Below are positions 34,002 through 42,518 of a stretch of 64,000 nucleotides of DNA, piece after piece. A program made the translations under genes and the position numbers. The first letter of the stretch is position 1. Every line of letters starts with the position of its first letter. Below the pieces are notes generated by a model that was not told where the DNA came from, did no database searches, and saw nothing but the letters and a program-made list of their open reading frames with translations. Source of the DNA: Ruminococcus sp. YE71 (GTDB lineage Bacteria > Bacillota > Clostridia > Oscillospirales > Ruminococcaceae); assembly GCF_900119155.1 (NCBI RefSeq), contig NZ_FPIR01000019.1:1-64000 (forward strand), written 5' to 3'.

Positions 34002-35185
34002 TGGGCATGGATTACGATAAGCTGATGAACAAAAACGCCGTCGAGATGAAGCCTTCGGGCATACGAAAGTTCTTCGACATCGCGGCACAGCTGGAGGGGG
34101 TAATCTCTCTCGGCGTGGGCGAGCCCGACTTCAAGACCCCATGGAAGGTGCGTCAGGCGGCGATAGAGACCCTTGAAAAGGGCCGCACCTGCTACACGGC
34201 GAACTCTGGTCTGAGGGAGCTGAGGCAGGAGATAGCAGGCTATGTGAAAAACACCGTGAACACCTCTTACGACCCCGACAGCGAGATACTCGTATCGGTG
34301 GGCGGTTCGGAGGCGATAGACCTTGCTATCAGGGCGTTGGTATCCCCCGGGGACGAGGTGCTGGTGGTCGAACCCTGCTTTGTCTGTTACTCGCCTATCG
34401 TCAGTATGATGGGCGGCGTGCCTGTGCCGATAGAGACTAAGGTGGAGGACGAGTTCCGTCTGACCGCCGAGGAGCTGAAGGCCGCTATCACGCCGAAAAC
34501 GAAACTGCTGATACTGCCGTTCCCGAACAATCCGACGGGTGCGGTCATGAGACGCGAAGATCTGGAGCCTATCGCTGAGGTGCTTCGCGGAACGGATATT
34601 TTCGTCATCACCGACGAGATCTACTCCGAGCTGACCTATTCGGGAAGACACTTCTCGATTGTTGAGCTGGAGGGTATGCGCGAGAGGTGCATACTGATAA
34701 ACGGCTTCTCGAAATCCTTTGCGATGACGGGCTGGAGACTGGGCTTCGCTTGCGCTCCCCACGGGATAATGCAGCATATGCTGAAACTGCATCAGTACTG
34801 CATCATGTCCTCGCCGACCACAAGCCAGTACGCGGCGGTGACCGCTCTGCGCGACTGCATGGGCGACATCGCGAAGATGAAGAACGAATACAATATGCGC
34901 CGCCGCTTCGTGGTGGACGGCTTCAACAAGCTGGGACTGACCTGTTTCGAGCCGCAGGGCGCTTTCTACGTGTTCCCATGCATACGCTCGACGGGGCTGA
35001 CCAGCGACGAATTCTGCGAGAGACTTGTCTACTCGAAAAAGGTCGCGGTGGTGCCCGGCAACAACTTCGGTGCCTGCGGCGAGGGCTTCGTGAGGGTCAG
35101 CTACGCGTATTCGCTCAACCACCTGAAGGAAGCGCTGAGACGCATCGGGGAGTTCCTTGAAGACCTGAAAGAGGAGCAGAAGTAA
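34001..35185 (+). CDS. class I/II PLP aminotransferase
   Basis: The 394-residue product has the fold-type I signatures: LGVGEPDFKTP near the start, PFPNNPTGAVM, DEIYSELTYSG, and the PLP lysine in NGFSKSFAMTGWRLGF. It is closest in pattern to aspartate/aromatic or branched-chain type aminotransferases of Firmicutes. The substrate cannot be read from sequence. The tight overlap with an Lrp-family regulator fits amino acid metabolism. Confidence 0.92.
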   Translation: MGMDYDKLMNKNAVEMKPSGIRKFFDIAAQLEGVISLGVGEPDFKTPWKVRQAAIETLEKGRTCYTANSGLRELRQEIAGYVKNTVNTSYDPDSEILVSVGGSEAIDLAIRALVSPGDEVLVVEPCFVCYSPIVSMMGGVPVPIETKVEDEFRLTAEELKAAITPKTKLLILPFPNNPTGAVMRREDLEPIAEVLRGTDIFVITDEIYSELTYSGRHFSIVELEGMRERCILINGFSKSFAMTGWRLGFACAPHGIMQHMLKLHQYCIMSSPTTSQYAAVTALRDCMGDIAKMKNEYNMRRRFVVDGFNKLGLTCFEPQGAFYVFPCIRSTGLTSDEFCERLVYSKKVAVVPGNNFGACGEGFVRVSYAYSLNHLKEALRRIGEFLEDLKEEQK

Positions 35186-35188
35186 GCC

Positions 35189-35442
35189 GTGAAAAAGAAG
35201 CTCATCATCGCGGCGGTCTGCATACTTGCCGTCCTGTTCACACCGTCCCGACAGGGACTTACAAGGACGGCGGCACACGGACTTATACCGCGCTGACTTA
35301 CAAGGTCGTGAAGTGGCGGCGTGCTGCAAGTGAGCATACAATATTTATCTACACGTCCGTCTACTGGTTTCCCGACAACTTCAAGACGCTTGACGAGCTT
35401 TGGGAGATGGAGTTGGAAAAGCACGCGGACACGATATACTGA
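35189..35442 (+). pseudogene. frameshifted small secreted protein gene
   Basis: A GTG start gives a signal-like sequence (KKKLIIAAVCILAVLF) that stops early in its own frame. From 35245, in another frame, the reading continues for 66 codons as VPTGTYKDGGTRTYTALTY, then KVVKW, and ends with a WFPDNFKTLDELWEMELE-type segment, a pattern I know from small clostridial exported proteins of unknown function. A one-base loss or two-base gain near 35240-35245 explains it. A sequencing error is possible. Confidence 0.65.
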
Positions 35443-35453
35443 GGGACACAAAA

Positions 35454-36056
35454 ATGAAAAAAGCTTTTGTTTACGTTCACGGAAAAGGCGGCAGTGCCGA
35501 TGAAGCGAAGCACTACGAGCCGCTGTTTCCGCAGTATGATGTCATCGGGTTCGACTACAGGGCTGAGACTCCTTGGGACGCGAAGGCGGAATTCGCGGAG
35601 TTTTTCGGCGGTATCCTTGCCCGATACGATGAGGTCGTGCTTGCGGCGAACAGCATCGGGGCGTTCTTTTCGCTGGGGGCGCTGTCGGAAATGCCGATAA
35701 GCCGCGCATATCTTATCTCGCCCGTCACGGACATGGAAGGGCTGATACTCGGCATGATGGCGGCGGCAGGCGTTCCCGAGAGCGAGCTTGAAAAGCGCGG
35801 CGAGATACCGACCGACTTCGGCGAGACGCTTTCGTGGAAGTACCTGTCCTACGTTCGGGAGCACCCCGTTGTGTGGAACATCCCGACGAAGATACTTTAC
35901 GGCGGAAATGACCGTCTCGTGCCTTTTGAAGCGGCGGCGGCGTTCGCGGAGAGGACGGGTGCGGAGCTGACTGTCATGGAGGATGGCGAACACTGGTTCC
36001 ATACCGACGAACAGATGGCGTTCCTCGACAGGTGGATGACCGAAGATATGAACTAA
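35454..36056 (+). CDS. alpha/beta hydrolase, RBBP9/YdeN-like
   Basis: The 200-residue product starts KKAFVYVHGKGGSADE, with the oxyanion-type HGKGG, a nucleophile serine in AANSIGAFFS, an Asp in YGGNDRLVPF and a His in DGEHWFH. That is a complete catalytic triad of a small alpha/beta hydrolase. The nucleophile elbow is ANSIG instead of GxSxG. The substrate is unknown. It overlaps no gene but is 11 bp before ispE. Confidence 0.85.
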   Translation: MKKAFVYVHGKGGSADEAKHYEPLFPQYDVIGFDYRAETPWDAKAEFAEFFGGILARYDEVVLAANSIGAFFSLGALSEMPISRAYLISPVTDMEGLILGMMAAAGVPESELEKRGEIPTDFGETLSWKYLSYVREHPVVWNIPTKILYGGNDRLVPFEAAAAFAERTGAELTVMEDGEHWFHTDEQMAFLDRWMTEDMN

Positions 36057-36067
36057 AGGAGAAAACA

Positions 36068-36910
36068 ATGCAGAAACACACCGAAAAAGCATACGCGAAA
36101 CTGAACCTCTATCTGGACATCACGGGCAGGCGAGCGGACGGCTATCACGACCTGAAAACCGTTATGCAGACTGTTGAACTGTACGATATTCTGGACTTCG
36201 AGCTTTCGGAGGGGACGGGTATCGTGCTCAGCTGCGGCAGGGAGGACGTTCCCTGCGACGACAGCAACCTCGTGGTCAAGGGCATCCTTGCGGTGCTGAG
36301 CTACGCTTATTTTCAGCCGAATTGCAGGATAAGCGTAGATCTCACGAAAAACATCCCCTCGCAGGCGGGCATGGGCGGCGGAAGTGCCGACTGTGCGGCG
36401 GCGATCAGGGCGATGAATGCGCTCTTTCATCTCGGAATGAGCGCGGATGAGATGCGCGAGGTCGGAGCGATGTGCGGTGCGGACGTTCCTTTTCTCATCG
36501 AGGGGGGGACGGCGCTCTGCGAGGGCATCGGCGAGAAGCTGACGCCCCTGCCGAAGTTCGATGCGGTCTTCGCGGTGGTGAAGCCTTCCGACGCGATAAG
36601 CACTCCGCAGGCGTATAAGCTGTTCGACGAGAAGGGCACGCCGAATGCGGGCGATTACGGGCGTTTCGAGCAGGCTTTGCCGAAGGGCGCGGAGGCGGTC
36701 GGAGGGGCGCTGTATAACGCCTTCACCGAGACCTGCGGACCGGACTCTGTCAACGCGGCGATTGCAAAGCTGAAAAAGTACGGCGCTCTCGGCGCGGAAA
36801 TGACAGGCAGCGGCTCGGCGTGTTTCGGAATATTCGCAGACGAGGAAACGGCGAAAAATGCTGTGGAAATGTGCGAAATGCCCTTCGGCGGAGTATACCG
36901 CACGATATAA
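36068..36910 (+). CDS. ispE: 4-diphosphocytidyl-2-C-methylerythritol kinase
   Basis: The 280-residue product is a GHMP kinase with AYAKLNLYLDITGRRADGYHDL at the start (the Lys and the RRADGYH turn are diagnostic), the ATP-binding PSQAGMGGGSADCAAA and a C-terminal MTGSGSACFGIF. It phosphorylates CDP-ME in the MEP pathway to isoprenoids. The ATG at 36068 follows AAGGAG. Confidence 0.95.
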   Translation: MQKHTEKAYAKLNLYLDITGRRADGYHDLKTVMQTVELYDILDFELSEGTGIVLSCGREDVPCDDSNLVVKGILAVLSYAYFQPNCRISVDLTKNIPSQAGMGGGSADCAAAIRAMNALFHLGMSADEMREVGAMCGADVPFLIEGGTALCEGIGEKLTPLPKFDAVFAVVKPSDAISTPQAYKLFDEKGTPNAGDYGRFEQALPKGAEAVGGALYNAFTETCGPDSVNAAIAKLKKYGALGAEMTGSGSACFGIFADEETAKNAVEMCEMPFGGVYRTI

Positions 36911-37277
36911 CACAAACTGTTCGGCATATGCCAAAGACCCAAAAAGTTTAGTGGGGAGTCCGAAGGCACGCAGGGGTCAGCGCTTTGAAATGTAAGCGCA
37001 CCATATTTCAAAAAAACGAATAAAATCGGCAGCCCCCCAAAAAACGCCCAAAAAAGGCGCAATCGTAAGATCCAAGACTATTTAACGGGAACAAGCGATC
37101 TGCCGATTTTATTTTTCGCGGGAGAGCGCAAGCGATTCCCGTGAAAGACCCATAACGCGCAAGCGTTAAGACTTTTTAGCACTCAAAAGGTGCAGAACAA
37201 CAATTTTTTTCAGCATGATATTCAATTTCGCGGGGTAAACGAACGAAACTCGAAACGAGAAAAACAAGGAGGCAAAC
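36911..37277. other. 367-bp gap with strong hairpins
   Basis: No gene is visible. AATAAAATCGGCAG (37019-37032) pairs perfectly with CTGCCGATTTTATT about 65 bases downstream, followed by a T-rich tract; smaller stems follow, such as AACGC-GCAA-GCGTT with AAGACTTTTT behind it. The stretch could hold terminators for ispE or a small structured RNA. AAGGAGG at the end serves the zinc-ribbon gene. Confidence 0.5.
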
Positions 37278-38852
37278 ATGGCATACAAGTGCAAGACCTG
37301 CGGTTATGTGTTCAAGAAGTCGGATTCCGACCTCTGCCCCGAATGCTTTACCGCACGTGATGACATCAGCTGCTTTGACGCAGGGGAGAACCATAACCAC
37401 TTCAAGGAGACCGATTCGGGCGAGGACAGCTTCATTCAGGAGCAGATGCGTCAGGAGGCCGCGGCTACTCCCGAGGAGATAAGCGAGAAGATACACGGCG
37501 TGACCGACAGCTTCAAACGCAATTTCTCGGAGGACACGCCTCCGAATACCTACGCGAAAACGCCTCAGCAGCAGACTCCGCCGCCGTCGGGTGGTCAGAC
37601 CATTAACTCTCCCTACAATCAGGGACGTTCCACACTCTACCACACCACGGGCGTCGGCAAGTACGGCGCACAGTACTACACCAGCATGGATCAGATCAAC
37701 CGCGGCAGCGGCGGCAGACAGGCGGCAAAGGCGCCGAAATGGCTGGTGGGTCTGATACTGTGTATGTTCTTTCTGCCGTTCATCATCTCCATCGGGACTT
37801 TCATCATCGGGTTCGTGAATAATAATTCGAGGTCAAACCGCGCTGTTGAAGTTGGGGACGCCGAACTTCCCGAGGTGAGCTCGGCAGACGACGGGCTGAT
37901 ACAGGAGAACGATCAGAATATCCACACCCGTCAGTTCGCTTCGATGGACGTGTATGACGAGGAGATATACATGACCGTCAAGGACTTCGAGTTCGCGGAC
38001 AACTACGATACCCTTGAGGACTGCAAGAATGCGGGCATCGTCGAGTTCAACGACGTGAGCGGCGGCTCGCCCGATTACGCAGGCAAGAAAAACTGCGCGC
38101 TCGTTTACTGCACGCTGTCGCTGGACACGGCAGGATTCGACATCACCGACTGCGCATTCATGAGCGCCGATGACCTCAATACCATTTATTATGAGCCGTT
38201 TGAGGGCGTTTCGGGCAAGGAAGTCGTGAAATTCCCGATGTTTATTTCCGCGGACATAAACGATTACCTCATCTACGTGAATTGCCGCGGCAAGGACAAC
38301 GAAGAGGAAAAACACATCTTCAACTGCTACCTGACCTACGGCGAGATAATGGAGCTTTCGGGTCAGACTTCGTATTTCAGCGAGCCTGTCGGGAATGAGA
38401 GCGGCAGCGGTGAAACGGGCTTTTACTCCTACGATTACACAACTGCGCCTTTCGAGACCTCGCTGAAGGACGACACGGGCAGGAACGTGCAGCTGAAGTT
38501 CACAGGCAACTCCGCGGAGATAGTCGAGGGTTCCGAGGATAAGGAGCATATCACCCTCATCGACAGCGACCTCGCCACCGACAGCTGGGCGCTTTATCAG
38601 GTGAAGCTGGTGGGCGCTGACCAGAACCACGCCGATATCGACTGCCGATACAAGACCGTTTCGATGTTCGCTTACGATGCAAACAACAAGTGCGTCTATA
38701 CCTACCTACAGCATCTCAACGGTGCCGAGCCCGAGCTGGCGCTGTGCAAGAAAGTGCAGTATTTCTACTGCATCATCGACTATGTGGACGCATCGGGCAC
38801 GCCTTATCAGGCGAATTTCAACATCAGTGCGTCTGACCTTTATAACTCATGA
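37278..38852 (+). CDS. zinc-ribbon membrane protein with external domain
   Basis: The 524-residue product starts with a zinc ribbon, CKTCGY and CPEC (residues 5-26), then a Gln/Pro-rich linker, one membrane helix near residues 160-182, and an external region of about 340 residues with two beta-rich halves. The plan, cytoplasmic zinc ribbon plus single helix plus external beta domain, is common in Firmicutes but the function is unknown. The stop overlaps the start of the radical SAM gene by 4 bp, so the two are co-translated. Confidence 0.75.
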   Translation: MAYKCKTCGYVFKKSDSDLCPECFTARDDISCFDAGENHNHFKETDSGEDSFIQEQMRQEAAATPEEISEKIHGVTDSFKRNFSEDTPPNTYAKTPQQQTPPPSGGQTINSPYNQGRSTLYHTTGVGKYGAQYYTSMDQINRGSGGRQAAKAPKWLVGLILCMFFLPFIISIGTFIIGFVNNNSRSNRAVEVGDAELPEVSSADDGLIQENDQNIHTRQFASMDVYDEEIYMTVKDFEFADNYDTLEDCKNAGIVEFNDVSGGSPDYAGKKNCALVYCTLSLDTAGFDITDCAFMSADDLNTIYYEPFEGVSGKEVVKFPMFISADINDYLIYVNCRGKDNEEEKHIFNCYLTYGEIMELSGQTSYFSEPVGNESGSGETGFYSYDYTTAPFETSLKDDTGRNVQLKFTGNSAEIVEGSEDKEHITLIDSDLATDSWALYQVKLVGADQNHADIDCRYKTVSMFAYDANNKCVYTYLQHLNGAEPELALCKKVQYFYCIIDYVDASGTPYQANFNISASDLYNS

Positions 38853-39754
38853 GTACTAAAATACGGACTATTATGGAGCGCTGCACCCTCTGCCCCAGAG
38901 AGTGCGGCGCAAACCGCGTCACGGGCAGGGGATTCTGCGGCGAGAGCGAGACCGTCCGCATCGCAAGGGCAGAACTGCATATGTGGGAAGAGCCGCCGAT
39001 AAGCGGCAAAAACGGCGCAGGGACGGTGTTTTTCTGCGGCTGCACGCTGCGTTGCTGCTACTGCCAGAACCACGAGATCTCCCACGGGGGCAAGGGCTTT
39101 GAGCTGACCGTCGAAGAGCTTTCGGAGACTTTTCTGCGGATGCAGGAGCTGGGGGCGCACAACGTCGAGCTCGTGACTCCGACGCATTTCACGCCGCAGA
39201 TAATCGAAGCGCTGGATATGGCAGGGGAACGGCTGAACGTCCCTGTCGTGTGGAATTCGGGGGGCTACGACAAGCCCGAAACACTGCGGATGCTGGGCGG
39301 CAGGGTGAAGATATTCCTGCCCGACCTGAAATACGCTTCGGCAGACATCGCACAGAAATATTCGCAGGCAGGCGACTATCCCGACGCGGCGTTCGCGTCG
39401 CTGAGGGAGATGTGCCGCATCGCAGGCAAGCCCGTGATCGAGAACGGCGTCATGAAAAGCGGAGTCATCGTCCGCCACATGATACTCCCGAACCACCGCC
39501 GCGATTCCATCGAGCTGATACGCAGGCTGAGAGAGGAATTCTCCCCCGACGACCTGCTGGTGAGCCTGATGTGCCAGTACACGCCGATGTACATGGCAGG
39601 GGAGTTCAGGGAGATAAACAGGCGCCTCTCGCGCTTCGAGTACGAGACCGTCGCCGAAGAACTCGAACGCTCAGGCTTCGACGGCTTCTTCCAGGAACGC
39701 ACCTCGGCAAAAGAAGAATACGTCCCCGAGTTCTTCTCCGAAAAGTACTTCTGA
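38849..39754 (+). CDS. radical SAM protein, PflA-like
   Basis: The 301-residue product has CTLCPRECGANR near the start and the radical SAM cluster motif CTLRCCYC (CxxxCxxC) at about residues 69-76, followed by NHEIS. This matches the putative pyruvate formate-lyase activating enzyme group, which also has the N-terminal extra cysteines (C11, C14, C18). The partner glycyl radical enzyme, if any, is not in the window. The start overlaps the zinc-ribbon gene by 4 bp. Confidence 0.87.
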   Translation: MSTKIRTIMERCTLCPRECGANRVTGRGFCGESETVRIARAELHMWEEPPISGKNGAGTVFFCGCTLRCCYCQNHEISHGGKGFELTVEELSETFLRMQELGAHNVELVTPTHFTPQIIEALDMAGERLNVPVVWNSGGYDKPETLRMLGGRVKIFLPDLKYASADIAQKYSQAGDYPDAAFASLREMCRIAGKPVIENGVMKSGVIVRHMILPNHRRDSIELIRRLREEFSPDDLLVSLMCQYTPMYMAGEFREINRRLSRFEYETVAEELERSGFDGFFQERTSAKEEYVPEFFSEKYF

Positions 39755-39760
39755 CTTTGT

Positions 39761-40115
39761 GAGTGCGGGTCTTCTTTGGGGAAACCCTTTTGAAAAAGGG
39801 TTTCCCCAAAACCCCTTTCCTAAAACTTTTAATACTTTTTGGCTTGTGAGTGATTCTTACTTTGTTTGTGCAGGTAGGGAAGATTGTAGTTCTTCTGCTA
39901 CATAGCTTGACCTTGCCAAAAAGACGTTCAAGTGTGGTCTACGCCTCATTTGCGGAATTTTTCAGATGGTCGCTCATGAAATGTCGAGAGCCTATCTTTC
40001 AAACCACAACTATCGTCCAACATATTAAAAGTCTTTGGAATGGGGGCCGCCTTAGCTACGCAAGGCAAGGGGGAAACTTTCTTCAGAAAGGTTCCCCCGG
40101 TTAATACCCGCACTC
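39761..40115 (+). repeat. dispersed repeat, copy B (most complete)
   Basis: The copy is 355 bp with perfect 10-bp terminal inverted repeats GAGTGCGGGT and ACCCGCACTC. Inside the left end is a hairpin (GGGGAAACCC to GGGTTTCCCC, about 39778-39807), and inside the right end another (near 40068-40098). The middle includes TTGCCAAAAAGACGTTCAA and CATATTAAAAGTCTTTGGAA. No reading frame is evident. It looks like a MITE whose end hairpins can also terminate transcription of the radical SAM gene. Confidence 0.8.
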
Positions 40116-40235
40116 ATTCAGCCAAATCAAGCCATTCGCAGAAAAATCAGCAATAATTCATGCAAAGTTCATATTGGTCTGATATACTGAGGAAAATAAG
40201 GGGCGGATGTCCCGTATATGAAAGGAAGCTGTTAG

Positions 40236-40736
40236 ATGTCAAGGGCGATCGGTTCAAAGTACATTGTTGAACGTTCTCCGCAGGCTCAGGAGTACCACGA
40301 GGCTGTCAAAGACGTTCTCAACAGTGAGGAGGTGCAGGATCTCAAAGATTACCACCATCATCACTGCATGACGAGGTTTCAGCACTGTCTGAATGTATCC
40401 TACTACAGCTTTCTGCTGTGCCGCAAGCTCGGTTTCAACGCCGAGCAGGCTGCGAGGGCAGGTCTTTTGCACGACTTGTATCCCGAGTGTCCGAAGTGCG
40501 ACCGCAGGCATCTGACGACGCATCCCGAGACTGCGCTTGAGAATGCGCGGAAGAGCTTCAAGCTCTCAAAGGTCGAAGCGGACGTTATTTTGAAGCATAT
40601 GTGGCCGATACGCAAGGGCAGACCGAAGTATCCCGAGTCGTATGTGGTGATGATGACAGATAAGTACGTGGCTTTCATGGAGTTTTGTATTTATCTGAAA
40701 CAGACCGCAGACATGAGTCTCAAAAAGCACATATAA
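40236..40736 (+). CDS. HD-domain phosphohydrolase
   Basis: The 166-residue product has the HD pattern: H in TRFQHCLNVSYYS, HD in GLLHDLYP and a later H in LKHMWPI. These metal ligands mark an HD-superfamily phosphohydrolase, perhaps nucleotide-acting. The short N-terminal part contains a HHHH run. The substrate is unknown. It has a strong terminator and is flanked on both sides by copies of the dispersed repeat. Confidence 0.88.
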   Translation: MSRAIGSKYIVERSPQAQEYHEAVKDVLNSEEVQDLKDYHHHHCMTRFQHCLNVSYYSFLLCRKLGFNAEQAARAGLLHDLYPECPKCDRRHLTTHPETALENARKSFKLSKVEADVILKHMWPIRKGRPKYPESYVVMMTDKYVAFMEFCIYLKQTADMSLKKHI

Positions 40737-40740
40737 CAGG

Positions 40741-40773
40741 CAGCTGTCCGATAAAACGGACAGCTGTTTTTTG
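40741..40773 (+). terminator. terminator of the HD gene
   Basis: CAGCTGTCCG pairs perfectly with CGGACAGCTG, followed by TTTTTTG. Confidence 0.8.
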
Positions 40774-40784
40774 CCTCTGCTACC

Positions 40785-41135
40785 TGCGTTTTTTTGGGGG
40801 AAAACATTTCTGAAGAAAGGTTCTCCCCTTGCCGTGCGTAGCTAAGGCGGCCCCCATTCCAAAGACTTTTAATATGTTGGCAGTTGGTTGTGGTCGGGAA
40901 AATAGTCCCTTGACATCTCAAGAGATGCTGACTTACGAATACCGCAATTGAAGCGTTAACCACTATTGAACGTCTTTTTGGCAAGGTCAAGCAATATCAC
41001 ATAAGAACCACAATCTTTCCGACCAACACAAATTAAGGAAGAAGCACCACAAGCCAAAAAGCATTAAAAGTTTTAGTGAGGGGGGTGAGGGAAGACCCTT
41101 TTTCAAAAGGGTCTCCCCAAGAAAAGCCCGTCACT
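40785..41135 (-). repeat. dispersed repeat, copy C (inverted)
   Basis: This copy is in the opposite orientation to copies B, D and E. It shows GGTTCTCCCC and the CGTGCGTAGCTAAGGCGGCCCC segment at its left, GTCTTTTTGGCAAGG and the AAGCCAAAAAGCATTAAAAG segment in the middle, and the hairpin plus a degenerate GAGTG end near 41100-41135. No gene is seen in it. Confidence 0.75.
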
Positions 41136-41233
41136 CTGTAAAAATAAGAAGCACCCAAAGCCTGTGAGTCGGACGCTCGCGGGCTTTGGTTTTGTCCGGG
41201 GTAAAAAAATCGTACTGTTTTACCAAAAAGTAA

Positions 41234-41262
41234 TTGACTTTTCAGAAAATATAGTGTATAAT
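41234..41262 (+). promoter_or_regulatory. promoter of the DHH gene
   Basis: TTGACT (41234-41239) and TATAAT (41257-41262) at 17-bp spacing. Confidence 0.7.
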
Positions 41263-41324
41263 TATATATACAGATTGTTTCGGTAGTTTGTACTGCCGTA
41301 AAAATAGATCATGGAGGTCTGACA

Positions 41325-42257
41325 ATGAAAAGACTTGTGACAAGAAGTGATTTCGACGGATTGGTATGCGCCATGCTTCTCAAGGAGCTTGACCTTATCG
41401 ACGATATAAAATTTGTACATCCCAAGGACGTTCAGGACGGCAAAATCGAGCTTTCCGAAAATGACATCACCACGAACCTGCCTTTCGACAAGCGCGTTGG
41501 TCTTGCATTCGACCACCACGAGAGTGAGCTTCTCCGCAACAAGGAGGAGGACTACAGGGGCAAGTACATCATCGACGGCAACGCACGTTCGGCGGCTCGC
41601 GTGGTCTACGACTACTACGGCGGCGCGGACACCTTCAAGCGCGTTTCCGAGGAGATCATGATCGCTGTTGACAAGGGCGACAGCGCCGATTTCACCAAGC
41701 AGGAAGTGCTGGAGCCGACAGGCTGGGTGCTCATGAATTTCCTCATGGATGCGAGAACGGGTCTCGGCAGATTTCACGATTTCCGCATCTCCAACTACGA
41801 ACTGATGATGCAGCTCATCGACTTCTGCGTTGACCACGGCATCGACGAAGTGCTGGCACTTCCCGACGTCAAGGAGCGCGTTGACCTCTACTTCGAGCAG
41901 CAGGAGCTTTTCAAGGAACAGCTCAAACGTATCACGAAGATCGTCGGAAAGGTCGCCGTCATCGACCTCAGAAACGAAGAGACCATCTATGCAGGCAACC
42001 GCTTCATGGTCTATGCGATGTGGCCCGAGACCGAGCTTTCGGTACACGTTGCGTGGGGCTTCCGCAAGCAGAACACGGCGGTCATGATCGGTAAGTCCAT
42101 CATCAACCGCGCGTCGGATTTCAATATCGGCGAGCTTTGCCTGAGCTACGGCGGCGGCGGTCACGCGAACGCAGGCACCTGCCAGCTCGACAACGATAAG
42201 ATAGACGCCGAGCTCCCCATCATCCTCGACAAACTGAACGGCAAAATACCCGTATAA
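41325..42257 (+). CDS. DHH-family phosphoesterase
   Basis: The 310-residue product has the DHH-type metal motifs: RSDFDGLVCAML near the start, DHHES at about residues 64-68, a later DKGDS, and the DHHA1-like GGGGHANAGTC at the C-terminal end. It resembles exopolyphosphatase- or NrnA-like enzymes that cleave phosphoanhydride or short RNA bonds. The substrate is not defined by sequence. The gene has its own promoter and terminator. Confidence 0.9.
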   Translation: MKRLVTRSDFDGLVCAMLLKELDLIDDIKFVHPKDVQDGKIELSENDITTNLPFDKRVGLAFDHHESELLRNKEEDYRGKYIIDGNARSAARVVYDYYGGADTFKRVSEEIMIAVDKGDSADFTKQEVLEPTGWVLMNFLMDARTGLGRFHDFRISNYELMMQLIDFCVDHGIDEVLALPDVKERVDLYFEQQELFKEQLKRITKIVGKVAVIDLRNEETIYAGNRFMVYAMWPETELSVHVAWGFRKQNTAVMIGKSIINRASDFNIGELCLSYGGGGHANAGTCQLDNDKIDAELPIILDKLNGKIPV

Positions 42258-42261
42258 ACCA

Positions 42262-42302
42262 AAAGCACTTCCGAAAAAACGGAAGTGCTTTTCTTTTCTT
42301 TT
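42262..42302 (+). terminator. terminator of the DHH gene
   Basis: AAAAGCACTTCCG pairs with CGGAAGTGCTTTT, followed by CTTTTCTTTT. Confidence 0.8.
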
Positions 42303-42515
42303 GGGATTCCCTCGCCCAAAAGACATTCAAAGGTGTATAACGCTTCATCAGCAGTTCAGAAGGTATCTCTTTACCCGAAGAGAGTCTATCTAATAAACCA
42401 CAACCAACTGCCAACATATTAAAGGTCTTTGGAACGGGGGCCGCCTTAGCTGCGCACGGCAAGGGGAGAACCTTTCTTCAGAAAGGTTTCCCAAAGTTAA
42501 AACCCGCACTCAAAA
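42303..42515 (+). repeat. dispersed repeat, copy D (5'-truncated)
   Basis: Only the right two thirds of the repeat are present: GCCCAAAAGACATTCAA, AACATATTAAAGGTCTTTGG, the GCTGCGCACGGC segment, the end hairpin with CCTTTCTTCAGAAAGG and the terminal ACCCGCACTC. It sits between the convergent DHH and pyk genes, where the hairpin probably terminates pyk. Confidence 0.75.
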
Positions 42516-42518
42516 GGC

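Noticed and set aside
33659-35341. A 560-codon minus-strand frame across the Lrp and aminotransferase genes
   Set aside because: It is the mirror of two convincing plus-strand genes with overlapping stop and start, and has no ribosome site.
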